In this document: positions 7,477 through 14,049 of the stretch, piece by piece
Numbering within the stretch: the first letter of the stretch is position 1
Layout of the letters: each line of letters starts with the position of its first letter
Assembly (NCBI RefSeq): GCF_000515335.1
Contig: NZ_KI911563.1
Location: forward strand, 1,938,056-2,002,055
DNA from: Cohnella panacarvi Gsoil 349
GTDB taxonomy: Bacteria > Bacillota > Bacilli > Paenibacillales > Paenibacillaceae
Direction of reading: 5' to 3'
DNA: 64,000 nucleotides
Made by a program: the position numbers and the translations under genes
Notes under the pieces: generated by a model
Databases searched by the model: none
What the model was told of the DNA's origin: nothing
The model's input: the letters and a program-made list of their open reading frames with translations, nothing else

Positions 7477-7515
7477 CCTCCTAGTTTTGGTTACGCGGGA
7501 GTTTGCGAACCGCGG
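7477..7515 (-). ncRNA. preQ1-I riboswitch
   Basis: Read on the minus strand this 39-base element starts CCGCGGTTCGCAAACTCCCG and ends TAACCAAAACTAGGAGG. P1 is CGCGG/CCGCG. The loop UUCGCAAACUCC supplies CUCC, which pairs with GGAG of the Shine-Dalgarno, with an A-rich tail between: the compact H-type pseudoknot of class I. Bound preQ1 would hide the ribosome binding site of the transporter gene 11 bases downstream. The layout closely matches the known short Thermoanaerobacter element. Confidence 0.8.
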
Positions 7516-7536
7516 TTCCGCTATACGGAACGACTA

Positions 7537-7542
7537 ATTATA
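7537..7542 (-). promoter_or_regulatory. -10 box of the riboswitch transcript
   Basis: A perfect TATAAT on the minus strand, 22 bases before the riboswitch. The region 17 bases upstream is a poor -35 because it overlaps the terminator of the preceding gene. Confidence 0.5.
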
Positions 7543-7551
7543 ACACAGATG

Positions 7552-7593
7552 AAAAAAACCGGAGAGACGGAATATCGCTCCGCTCGTCCGGTT
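7552..7593 (-). terminator. Terminator of the DHA2 exporter gene
   Basis: On the minus strand, AACCGGA pairs with TCCGGTT around an inner imperfect stem, followed by seven T. It separates the exporter from the riboswitch transcript. Confidence 0.85.
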
Positions 7594-7600
7594 ATGGGCA

Positions 7601-9058
7601 TTATGCCGCTTCCTCGACTTTCGTATCGTCGCTCAAAGGTTTTATTTTGCGGTTGAACAAAGCGAGCGGGAGCGCGAGCGCCGCGATGAACGTCGCGAGC
7701 AGGTAGACGTCGTTGACGCTCATCGTGAATGCCATGTTCGCGATGAAGCCCTGGTCCGTCTCGCCGCTCATCGCGAGATTCGTGCCGTGGGTCGTGCCGC
7801 GCGATGCCAGCATCGTCGTGAATATCGCGATGGCGAACGAACCGAACACGTTGCGGGTCCAGTTCATGATCGCGGAAGCGTGGCCGCTCAGTTCTCTCGG
7901 CACGAGCTCCATGCCCGCGTTGCTCGAAGGCATCATGACCATCGCGATCCCGAGGTTGCGCACCGTCATCCAGACGATGACGTACGTATGCGAGATATCG
8001 ATGCTCAGCCAGCTTAGCATCAGCGTTCCAAGGGTCAATAGCGCGATGCCGACGATCATCAGGATACGAGGACCGACGGAGCTATAGAGCTTGCCGACGA
8101 TCGGCATGATCAGAGCCATTGCCAGCGACGCGGGCAGCAGAATCAGTCCGGTATCCACCGCCGACACGGATTGCACGCGCTGCAGGAATACGGGCGTCAG
8201 GAGCGTGCCGGAGTATAGGCTGATCGTCAGAATGTTGGCAATGACCGTGTTAAGAGTATATCGTCTGTTCTTGAACACTTTAAGGTTCAATAGAGGATGC
8301 TTCGCGGTCAACTCCCGCCAGACGAACAGCAATAGAGTAACTGCGCCGAATGCGAGAAGGCCGATGACTTTCCAAGTGCCCCAACCCCATTTGTGTCCTT
8401 GGCCGAGCGCGAGCAAGAGCGACGAGCTGCTCGCGATAACGAAGACAAATCCGAGCGCGTCGAACGATTTCGGTACGCTAAGCCGATAATAGGGAATGTA
8501 CATCGCGACGCATAAGATGGCGATCAGACCGATCGGAATGTTCATCAGGAACAGCCATTGCCATTCATAGTGCTGCAGCAGCCATCCGGCGAGCGTCGGA
8601 CCGAACGCGGGCGCCATCATCGAAGCCAGGCCCCACATGGCCACGGCCATCGGTTGCTTCTCGCGCGGAATAACCTGATAGATAATCGACATCGTCGCCG
8701 GCAGGATCAATCCGCTGAACGCGCCTTGCACGACGCGGAAAGCGATCAGCGCGAATTCGTTCCACGCCACCGCGCACAAACCGGACGCGAGCGTAAAGCC
8801 TACAAGCGAATACAAGTAAACTCTCTTATAGCTGAACCTTTCGCCCAGATAGCCGACGATCGGAGCGAACGTGCCCATCGCGAGCATGAACCCGGTCATC
8901 GTCCACGTAATCGTGTCGAGCGAAGTTTCGAAATGCTTGCCGAGCAGTTCCAAAGCGAGCGTTATCGTGCTGGAGGCCAAAATGCATAAAAATGAGCCGA
9001 TAAATATCGCAACCATCACCGGCCAAAAACGTACTGTCTGATTGGAATCGTTACTCAT
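7601..9058 (-). CDS. DHA2-family MFS multidrug exporter (EmrB/LmrB-like)
   Basis: A 485-residue protein with about fourteen membrane segments, the length and layout of drug:H+ antiporters of the EmrB/QacA type. Recognisable motifs are GYLGERFSYKRVYLYSL after segment 2 and the segment-5 motif GPTLAGWLLQHYEWQWLFLMNIP. The ATG at 9058 follows GGAGCGGG; a longer in-frame start at 9112 has no ribosome binding site. It is transcribed divergently from a PadR repressor, with a PadR box in its leader (9090-9105), so it is probably induced when that repressor binds a drug or phenolic compound. Confidence 0.9.
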   Translation of the reverse strand: MSNDSNQTVRFWPVMVAIFIGSFLCILASSTITLALELLGKHFETSLDTITWTMTGFMLAMGTFAPIVGYLGERFSYKRVYLYSLVGFTLASGLCAVAWNEFALIAFRVVQGAFSGLILPATMSIIYQVIPREKQPMAVAMWGLASMMAPAFGPTLAGWLLQHYEWQWLFLMNIPIGLIAILCVAMYIPYYRLSVPKSFDALGFVFVIASSSSLLLALGQGHKWGWGTWKVIGLLAFGAVTLLLFVWRELTAKHPLLNLKVFKNRRYTLNTVIANILTISLYSGTLLTPVFLQRVQSVSAVDTGLILLPASLAMALIMPIVGKLYSSVGPRILMIVGIALLTLGTLMLSWLSIDISHTYVIVWMTVRNLGIAMVMMPSSNAGMELVPRELSGHASAIMNWTRNVFGSFAIAIFTTMLASRGTTHGTNLAMSGETDQGFIANMAFTMSVNDVYLLATFIAALALPLALFNRKIKPLSDDTKVEEAA

Positions 9059-9089
9059 GAATCCCGCTCCACATCCTTGAACATTCTTT

Positions 9090-9105
9090 ATGTATCTATT
9101 TACAT
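9090..9105. promoter_or_regulatory. PadR box between divergent exporter and padR genes
   Basis: ATGTATCTATTTACAT fits the PadR-family operator ATGT-N8-ACAT exactly. It overlaps a TTTACA -35 for padR at 9099-9104. It also lies just downstream of a minus-strand promoter for the exporter (TTGACA at 9148-9153, 18-base spacer, TAATAT at 9124-9129). One bound repressor could block both. Confidence 0.7.
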
Positions 9106-9181
9106 ATAGCAATAGTGCATTTTATATTACTATGGGTTATGAATAGATGTCAAAGATTACTTACGCCTCGGAGGCTTCAAG

Positions 9182-9736
9182 ATGAACACTTTATCGTACG
9201 GCTTATTAAGCATGCTCTCTCAAGCTTCGTTCTCCGGATACGACCTGATGCTGAAGACGCAACCGTTCTGGCCGGCCAAGCACAGTCAGATCTACCCGCT
9301 TCTGGCGAGTTTGGAAAGGGAAGAGTACGTTCGCTTCGAGCATGTGGCCCAGAGCGAAAGACCCGATAAAAAAGTGTATTCCTTAACCGACAAAGGCAAA
9401 CAAGCGCTGCGGGAATGGCTGCAACAACCGGCGGCGGATCCGGTCACCCGGGACGAGCTGATGCTGAAGGCGTACTGTTTGTCCTATACGGACCCGGATG
9501 GCGCGTCACGGCTGTTCGCGGAGCGCCTGGAATACTATCGCCGCAAACTGCGCCGACACGAGGCAACTTCTTGCCGCTTTCGCGAAGAAGGAGATTTCCC
9601 TGCCGACGGTTCCGCTCCGCCCTTCGATTCCCCGCGCTTCGGCTCCTACGTCCTGCTCGAGAAAGCGCTGCGGACCGCACGCTTGAATATCGAATGGACG
9701 GAGTGGGCGCTTGCGCTGATCGCGAACTCCCGCTAA
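9182..9736 (+). CDS. PadR-family transcriptional repressor
   Basis: A 184-residue PadR protein of the long (subfamily 1) type. The winged helix spans residues 1-80: recognition near HSQIYPLLASLEREEYV and wing near RPDKKVYSLTDKGKQAL. The C-terminal part is the helical dimerisation domain (Vir_act_alpha_C type). CGGAGG precedes the ATG. It is divergent from the DHA2 exporter and shares a PadR box with it, the common local arrangement of a repressor and the pump it controls. Confidence 0.9.
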   Translation: MNTLSYGLLSMLSQASFSGYDLMLKTQPFWPAKHSQIYPLLASLEREEYVRFEHVAQSERPDKKVYSLTDKGKQALREWLQQPAADPVTRDELMLKAYCLSYTDPDGASRLFAERLEYYRRKLRRHEATSCRFREEGDFPADGSAPPFDSPRFGSYVLLEKALRTARLNIEWTEWALALIANSR

Positions 9737-9753
9737 AGCCGCCCGTCACGCCC

Positions 9754-9776
9754 GGTCACGGAGAGACTCCGTGACC
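9754..9776. terminator. Hairpin between convergent genes
   Basis: GGTCACGGAG and CTCCGTGACC form a perfect 10-base stem with a 3-base loop between the ends of padR and the disordered-protein gene. There is no T run on either side, so termination strength is uncertain. Confidence 0.45.
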
Positions 9777-9800
9777 GATCCGAGCGTTCAAGGAAACGGG

Positions 9801-11303
9801 TTAGCCTCCGGCCTTTCTTCTAACGACCCTCCGTTTGACGATTTTGCGGACAACCGCTTTCCTCTTGACGGTCTTGACGGTCTTGACGCTTTTGCCCTTC
9901 CTGATCGTCTTCTTAACGACTCTCCTGCCAGCGATCGACTTGGATACGGCGCCGGCTTTCGTTCTGCGGGTTTTGGACTTGCGCTTCGACTTCATCTTCT
10001 TCCCGATTCCTCTATGCCAGATCGGAGAGGGCGGTGCTTCCCTCGGGACCGGCGTTGGAATGGACGGCGCTTGAGGCGCCGCGGTCTCCGCATGCTGCGG
10101 CGGCGCAACGACAACCGGAACCGTCGGCTCGATCGGCGCGCTTGGCGGCGACCGGAAGGCGGATTGAACGGGTTGGACGGGCTGAACGAATCGAACGGGC
10201 TGAACCGGTCGTCGGGCGGTCGCGGCAGCTGCGACAGGCGCGGGTGCGACGGGCGGCACGGCTAGCAATGGAGCCGATTGGAGAGCGGAAGGTTGAGTCG
10301 GAACCGGCGAGGTCGGCTTAGAGGCTTTCGCGGAGGTTTCTTCTTCCGTTCCATTCTCGAACCGCGAATTACGGACTTCCTCTCTCTTCGGCTTTTCGCC
10401 GTGCGACTCTCTCTCTACGTCTTCTCTTGTCCGGCGCAAGCTTCTTTCGAACTCCTCGATTTTCCTTCGTTTCTTCCGGTCTTCTCTCGGATCTACGGGG
10501 CGGGCGGGCCTAATCTTGCTAGGCATCAATGGCGGGACTGACGCTTTCGGCAGTGCCGCTGCCGGTTCCGCGACGGGGTCGTCGGAAACTTCCGACAGAT
10601 CCTCAGGCACCCTGAAAGCAACAGGTTCGACCGGCGCAACAGGCTCGGCCGGCTTCGCGCTCGGCGCCTCCGTTGTCCGGCTCAGCGGTACGTTCTTATT
10701 CCGCAGCTCCGCGCGAATCAGGTTACGCCATTCGGTTTCCTCGTCGGTTTCCGAGGCTTCGCTTACGGTACCGGCTGTTTCGGCGATTTCCGCCGCTTGC
10801 GGCTCAGCCTCGACCGGTTCCGCAGCGACCTCTGTTGAACGAGCGGTCTCCGCTTCGTCGGCGATCGCTACTAACCTTAGTTCCTCTTCCCCGGAAAAGA
10901 CGAGCTCCATCGCCTCCAGTCGGGGCGCGTTCTCGCTCTGGTTCTTTTCCTCGACTTTCGTTGTTTCCTCGAGCTGAGCCGTTTCCTCTATAGGAACGGC
11001 TTCCTCCGCTTGATTCTTTGCTTCAGCCTGGATCGCTTCTTCTTCCTGAATCGCTTCTTCCGCTTGACTCGTTTCCTCCGCCTGAATCGTCGCCTCCTTC
11101 GCCTCAACCGGAGTCGCATCCGTTTCCCCGGCCGTCTGTTTCCTTCTCGTGCGCCTTGGCTTCGGCTCTGCAGCCTCGCCTTCTACCGGCTCCTTCCGCT
11201 TGCGCCCCCGCTTCTTCGGCGCTTCCGTTTGTTGTACGGGAACGGCTTCGGGCGTTGCCTCTTCCGTCTCCAAAGCCGGCGATTCGTCAATATTGTCGCT
11301 CAC
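9801..11303 (-). CDS. Intrinsically disordered protein with AT-hook-like motif and Lys/Arg tail
   Basis: A 500-residue low-complexity protein. In order: an acidic N terminus; a basic patch KKRGRKRKEP around residue 31, close to an AT-hook; a Glu/Ala/Gln-rich stretch of degenerate (E/Q)AEEA repeats; a Pro/Ala/Val region; a highly charged segment near residues 270-320; and a C-terminal tail of Lys, Arg and Val (KSVKTVKTVKRKAVVRK) like histone H1-type tails. There is no enzyme domain, signal peptide or membrane segment. The GTG start at 11303 has GGGAGG 8 bases upstream. It may bind DNA or another polyanion, or be a spore-coat component; neither is shown. It lies next to the TPR operon but on the other strand. 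Confidence 0.6.
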   Translation of the reverse strand: MSDNIDESPALETEEATPEAVPVQQTEAPKKRGRKRKEPVEGEAAEPKPRRTRRKQTAGETDATPVEAKEATIQAEETSQAEEAIQEEEAIQAEAKNQAEEAVPIEETAQLEETTKVEEKNQSENAPRLEAMELVFSGEEELRLVAIADEAETARSTEVAAEPVEAEPQAAEIAETAGTVSEASETDEETEWRNLIRAELRNKNVPLSRTTEAPSAKPAEPVAPVEPVAFRVPEDLSEVSDDPVAEPAAALPKASVPPLMPSKIRPARPVDPREDRKKRRKIEEFERSLRRTREDVERESHGEKPKREEVRNSRFENGTEEETSAKASKPTSPVPTQPSALQSAPLLAVPPVAPAPVAAAATARRPVQPVRFVQPVQPVQSAFRSPPSAPIEPTVPVVVAPPQHAETAAPQAPSIPTPVPREAPPSPIWHRGIGKKMKSKRKSKTRRTKAGAVSKSIAGRRVVKKTIRKGKSVKTVKTVKRKAVVRKIVKRRVVRRKAGG

Positions 11304-11549
11304 GCTGTTGCCTCCCTATTGCGGTCTGAAATCATACTAGCGAATAAACGCTCCTTTACTATGTTTATGTAGTCGGCCGCACATGGGGAATCTGCCGAAG
11401 CAACTTTTCTTGCGCGGTGCCCCGATCGTTCCGCCGCCTATTTTTCGCCGAACGCATGCACTTGTCTATCTCGTAACCACATGCACCCAACACTAAATCT
11501 ATCGATTCGCCATAACGTGAGAATGTAATTACGGTCTGGAGGTAGGACG

Positions 11550-12062
11550 ATGGCAGGTGACAACACGTTTAAAACACGTTTAGACGAGGCAATCAAACGA
11601 CACGGCAAAGGGATCCAAGGAGATCGTCAGGCAGCCGCCGACGCTTACGCACAATTATCCGAATTGCGCAAAGCCGATCCGAACGACGCGTTGACCGAAG
11701 CTTATTACGGCAGCTCGCTGGCTTTAACGGCGCGGGACGAGACGCGAATATTGGACAAAGCGGACAAGGCCAACCAAGGCCTGGCCTCGCTCGATCGCGC
11801 CGTTGCGATGGCTCCCGGCAACGCGGTCATTCGGCTAATACGCGCCAACGTCTGTCTTCGGCTGCCCGAAGATTTTTTCGGCCGAACGCAGACCGCGATC
11901 AACGACTTCAGTGAATTGCTGGCGCGCAATGAGAAGAAACCGGGTTTTCTAACGCCCGTTCAGCACAAGGAAGCGCTTCAAGGCCTTGCGAAAGCTTACG
12001 AGTCGATAGGGAAGTTAAACCAAGCAAGATCAATCAGACAGCAGCTCTCTCAGTTGCGCTAA
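11550..12062 (+). CDS. TPR-like protein A of a four-gene operon
   Basis: A 170-residue all-helical cytoplasmic protein resembling tetratricopeptide repeats. Conserved blocks are EAYYGSSLALTARDE near residue 50 and RLPEDFFGRTQTAINDFSEL near residue 105; both recur in the third gene of the operon (12350-13066). The ATG has GGAGG a few bases upstream. The genes at 12103, 12350 and 13097 follow closely, and a terminator comes after the fourth. TPR domains hold proteins together. No partner or function is known to me for this family. Confidence 0.75.
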   Translation: MAGDNTFKTRLDEAIKRHGKGIQGDRQAAADAYAQLSELRKADPNDALTEAYYGSSLALTARDETRILDKADKANQGLASLDRAVAMAPGNAVIRLIRANVCLRLPEDFFGRTQTAINDFSELLARNEKKPGFLTPVQHKEALQGLAKAYESIGKLNQARSIRQQLSQLR

Positions 12063-12102
12063 AAGAAGCGATCAAACGGATCACGAAAGGATGCGAGCAA
12101 GG

Positions 12103-12360
12103 ATGGAGAGAAACCCGAAATTAGGAAAAGCAAGCCGGGCTCTGTTCGTCGTCAGTCTCGTGCTCGGTATCGTCATGCTCATCCTCTCCGCGCTCGCCAT
12201 CGCGCTGGCCGCGTTCGGAAACCGCGGTCAAACCGACGAACCGCTTGAGCTGACAACCAATGACGATACCCCGCGCGCTTACGACAACAAGCTGCGCCTA
12301 ATCGAAACGACGGACTCTAGCAAGCTTTCGAGGAAGGAGCGATTCACTCGTGGCGGCTAA
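12103..12360 (+). CDS. Small single-pass membrane protein
   Basis: An 85-residue protein with one strong hydrophobic segment near residues 13-40 (VVSLVLGIVMLILSALAIAL) and a charged C-terminal tail. The first in-frame ATG at 12091 is directly against its AAAGG, too close to use, so ATG 12103 is preferred. It overlaps the next gene by 11 bases, which suggests translational coupling. Its position between two TPR-like genes suggests it could anchor them at the membrane. I do not recognise the family. Confidence 0.65.
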   Translation: MERNPKLGKASRALFVVSLVLGIVMLILSALAIALAAFGNRGQTDEPLELTTNDDTPRAYDNKLRLIETTDSSKLSRKERFTRGG

Positions 12361-13066
12361 CAGAATCGCCCCCGCGGTCATCCGCGCGCAGCCGGAAACC
12401 GTGCCGGAGTTGTCCTTCGACGACCGGCTTGCCGCCGCGGTCCGGCATCATAACGAAGGCGTCGCGGGCAGCAAGGAAGCCGTGCAGAACGCGCAGGCGC
12501 AGTTTAAGTCGCTTCACGCGCAATATCCGGGCAGCGCGATCGTCAAAGCTTACTATGGCAGCACGCTTGCGTTAATGGCTCGCGATTCCAACAGGCCTTC
12601 CGAGAAACTCGATCGGGCCAAACAAGCGCTCGCGTTGCTGGACGAAGCCGTTGCGGCCGAACCGGGGCGGCGCTCGCATCGCATACTGCGCGGCAAGGTC
12701 GCCTATCGCCTGCCCGAGTCGTTCTTCCATCGCACGAATACGGCGATCGAGGATTACGCCATGCTGATCGACTATGAGCTGGCGAATCCCGGCAGTCTCG
12801 ACCGCAAGACTTACGCCCAACTCGTATACGAGCTCGGAGAAGCTTATTATCGTACGGAGCGCCCGAAGGAAGCGAAGCTGTGCTGGAGCATGCTGCCGAA
12901 GCTGACGAACGACGAGAAGCTGATCCGTCTCGCAAGCGTGAAGTCGAAGTCGGCAATCCGCTCCATGTCGGCCCCCGCGAACGATAAATTCGAGCTGCGC
13001 GATCTTGCGGGCGTCATTATCGGCCTTGCGGGCGCCTCCTTGCTCAAATTCACGAAACGCAAATAG
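12350..13066 (+). CDS. TPR-like protein B with C-terminal membrane tail
   Basis: A 238-residue paralogue of the first gene of the operon. It shares KAYYGSTLALMARD and RLPESFFHRTNTAIEDYAML, each about one helix pair long, in the same order. It adds a further helix pair and a weakly hydrophobic C terminus (DLAGVIIGLAGASLLKF) ending in basic residues, which may be a tail anchor. The GTG start at 12350 has AAGGAG about 10 bases upstream, inside the preceding gene. The pair of paralogues flanking a membrane protein suggests a membrane-bound assembly of unknown purpose. Confidence 0.75.
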   Translation: MAANRIAPAVIRAQPETVPELSFDDRLAAAVRHHNEGVAGSKEAVQNAQAQFKSLHAQYPGSAIVKAYYGSTLALMARDSNRPSEKLDRAKQALALLDEAVAAEPGRRSHRILRGKVAYRLPESFFHRTNTAIEDYAMLIDYELANPGSLDRKTYAQLVYELGEAYYRTERPKEAKLCWSMLPKLTNDEKLIRLASVKSKSAIRSMSAPANDKFELRDLAGVIIGLAGASLLKFTKRK

Positions 13067-13096
13067 CTTCATCTTAGGAAGAGAGGAGGTGAAGCC

Positions 13097-13378
13097 ATGA
13101 CAAGCAATGAGAACGCTAGCTCCTTCTTGGACATCGTGAAGCTCGAATTGTCCGCTTTCGCCGACAAAGCCCACAAAGCCGCGATCGGCGGCGCTCAAGC
13201 GCTCACCGAGAACTTGAGAGAATCCGCGGACGAGCTGCTTCCCGAAACTTCCGTCGTCATCGAGAAAGTCAAATCCGCCCTGCAGAGCAGCGCGGCTGTA
13301 GCCGGCCAGCAACTGATGGCCGCCGGCACTGAATTTCTCCAAGCGATCAGGAGCTCTAAGCAGAATAAATCCGAATAA
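13097..13378 (+). CDS. Small helical protein, fourth gene of the TPR operon
   Basis: A 93-residue, mostly helical protein rich in Ala, Glu and Ser. It has a pattern of long amphipathic helices (AQALTENLRESADELLPE) like phasins or late-embryogenesis-type proteins. There is no signal peptide or membrane segment. The Shine-Dalgarno GAGGAGGTG before the ATG is the strongest in the operon, so it may be the most abundant product. I do not recognise the family and infer no function beyond membership of the operon. Confidence 0.7.
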   Translation: MTSNENASSFLDIVKLELSAFADKAHKAAIGGAQALTENLRESADELLPETSVVIEKVKSALQSSAAVAGQQLMAAGTEFLQAIRSSKQNKSE

Positions 13379-13395
13379 TTCAGATCCGTAAATCG

Positions 13396-13429
13396 CAAAG
13401 CTCGCAGCGAATATCCGCTGCGAGCTTTG
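13396..13429. terminator. Bidirectional terminator
   Basis: CAAAGCTCGCAGCG (13396-13409) and CGCTGCGAGCTTTG (13416-13429) form a perfect 14-base stem with a 6-base loop. It lies between the TPR operon and the convergent chorismate-lyase-like operon; the T runs are short. Confidence 0.8.
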
Positions 13430-13437
13430 TTCGTTCG

Positions 13438-14025
13438 TTACCAGCCGCTGCCGCGCAGCAACCGGTGCCGTACGATATCGGGGTTGAAATATTCAAGAAG
13501 GTGAATGCCCGCTTTGTCGCCGAAATAGATGGCGTACCTCTTATAAGGCGTTCGATCGGTCGATTGCGAGGATGTAAAGCGAAGCTCGATCGGAATGCCG
13601 AATAGGTCGACGGTTTCCGCAGCGGCTCTCCAACCGCAGTCCGACAGCCTGCGCGACGTCTGCAGCCCTAGGTCGCCGATCGTCTTGCCGATTCCTTCTT
13701 GTCTCGCCGCCAGCGCCTCGAACATCGCGGGAGGCACGTGCTGCGAGCATACGAGGGCGATATTATGAGATACGATGAACCGGCTTTGATCGCCGATGAG
13801 CAGCGATTCCCGCACGTAATAAGGTCCTGAGGAAAGTCCCGCCACGTTCAAGGCTGCCGATTCATCGATTTGCTGCTGCCGTACGACCTCTACTTTCATT
13901 TTCTCATCCAACAACGTCTCTAATATATCCGTCGTTCGACCGTCGGTGGCGAGTAAAATATCGAATAATAGCTGGTGTAATTGATCGAGCATGTATTGCT
14001 CTATTCCCGGGTACATGTCCACCAT
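13438..14025 (-). CDS. Chorismate-lyase-like protein (UbiC/Rv2949c, DUF98 type)
   Basis: A 195-residue protein whose length and motif order fit the Rv2949c-type chorismate pyruvate-lyases, which turn chorismate into 4-hydroxybenzoate and pyruvate. Seen here: FDILLATDGRTTDILETLL at 21-39, VRESLLIG with R72, a central IGKTIGDLGLQTSRR helix (112-126), and YKRYAIYF... HLLEYFNP with E178. In the family, an Arg in the V-R-E block and a C-terminal Glu line the active site. It is the last gene of an operon with two PaaK-type adenylating enzymes, which would be natural users of an aromatic acid. Similarity to HutC/UTRA-type ligand domains is the main alternative. Confidence 0.6.
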   Translation of the reverse strand: MVDMYPGIEQYMLDQLHQLLFDILLATDGRTTDILETLLDEKMKVEVVRQQQIDESAALNVAGLSSGPYYVRESLLIGDQSRFIVSHNIALVCSQHVPPAMFEALAARQEGIGKTIGDLGLQTSRRLSDCGWRAAAETVDLFGIPIELRFTSSQSTDRTPYKRYAIYFGDKAGIHLLEYFNPDIVRHRLLRGSGW

Positions 14026-14049
14026 AACCGTGATCGATCCTCCTTCCGA

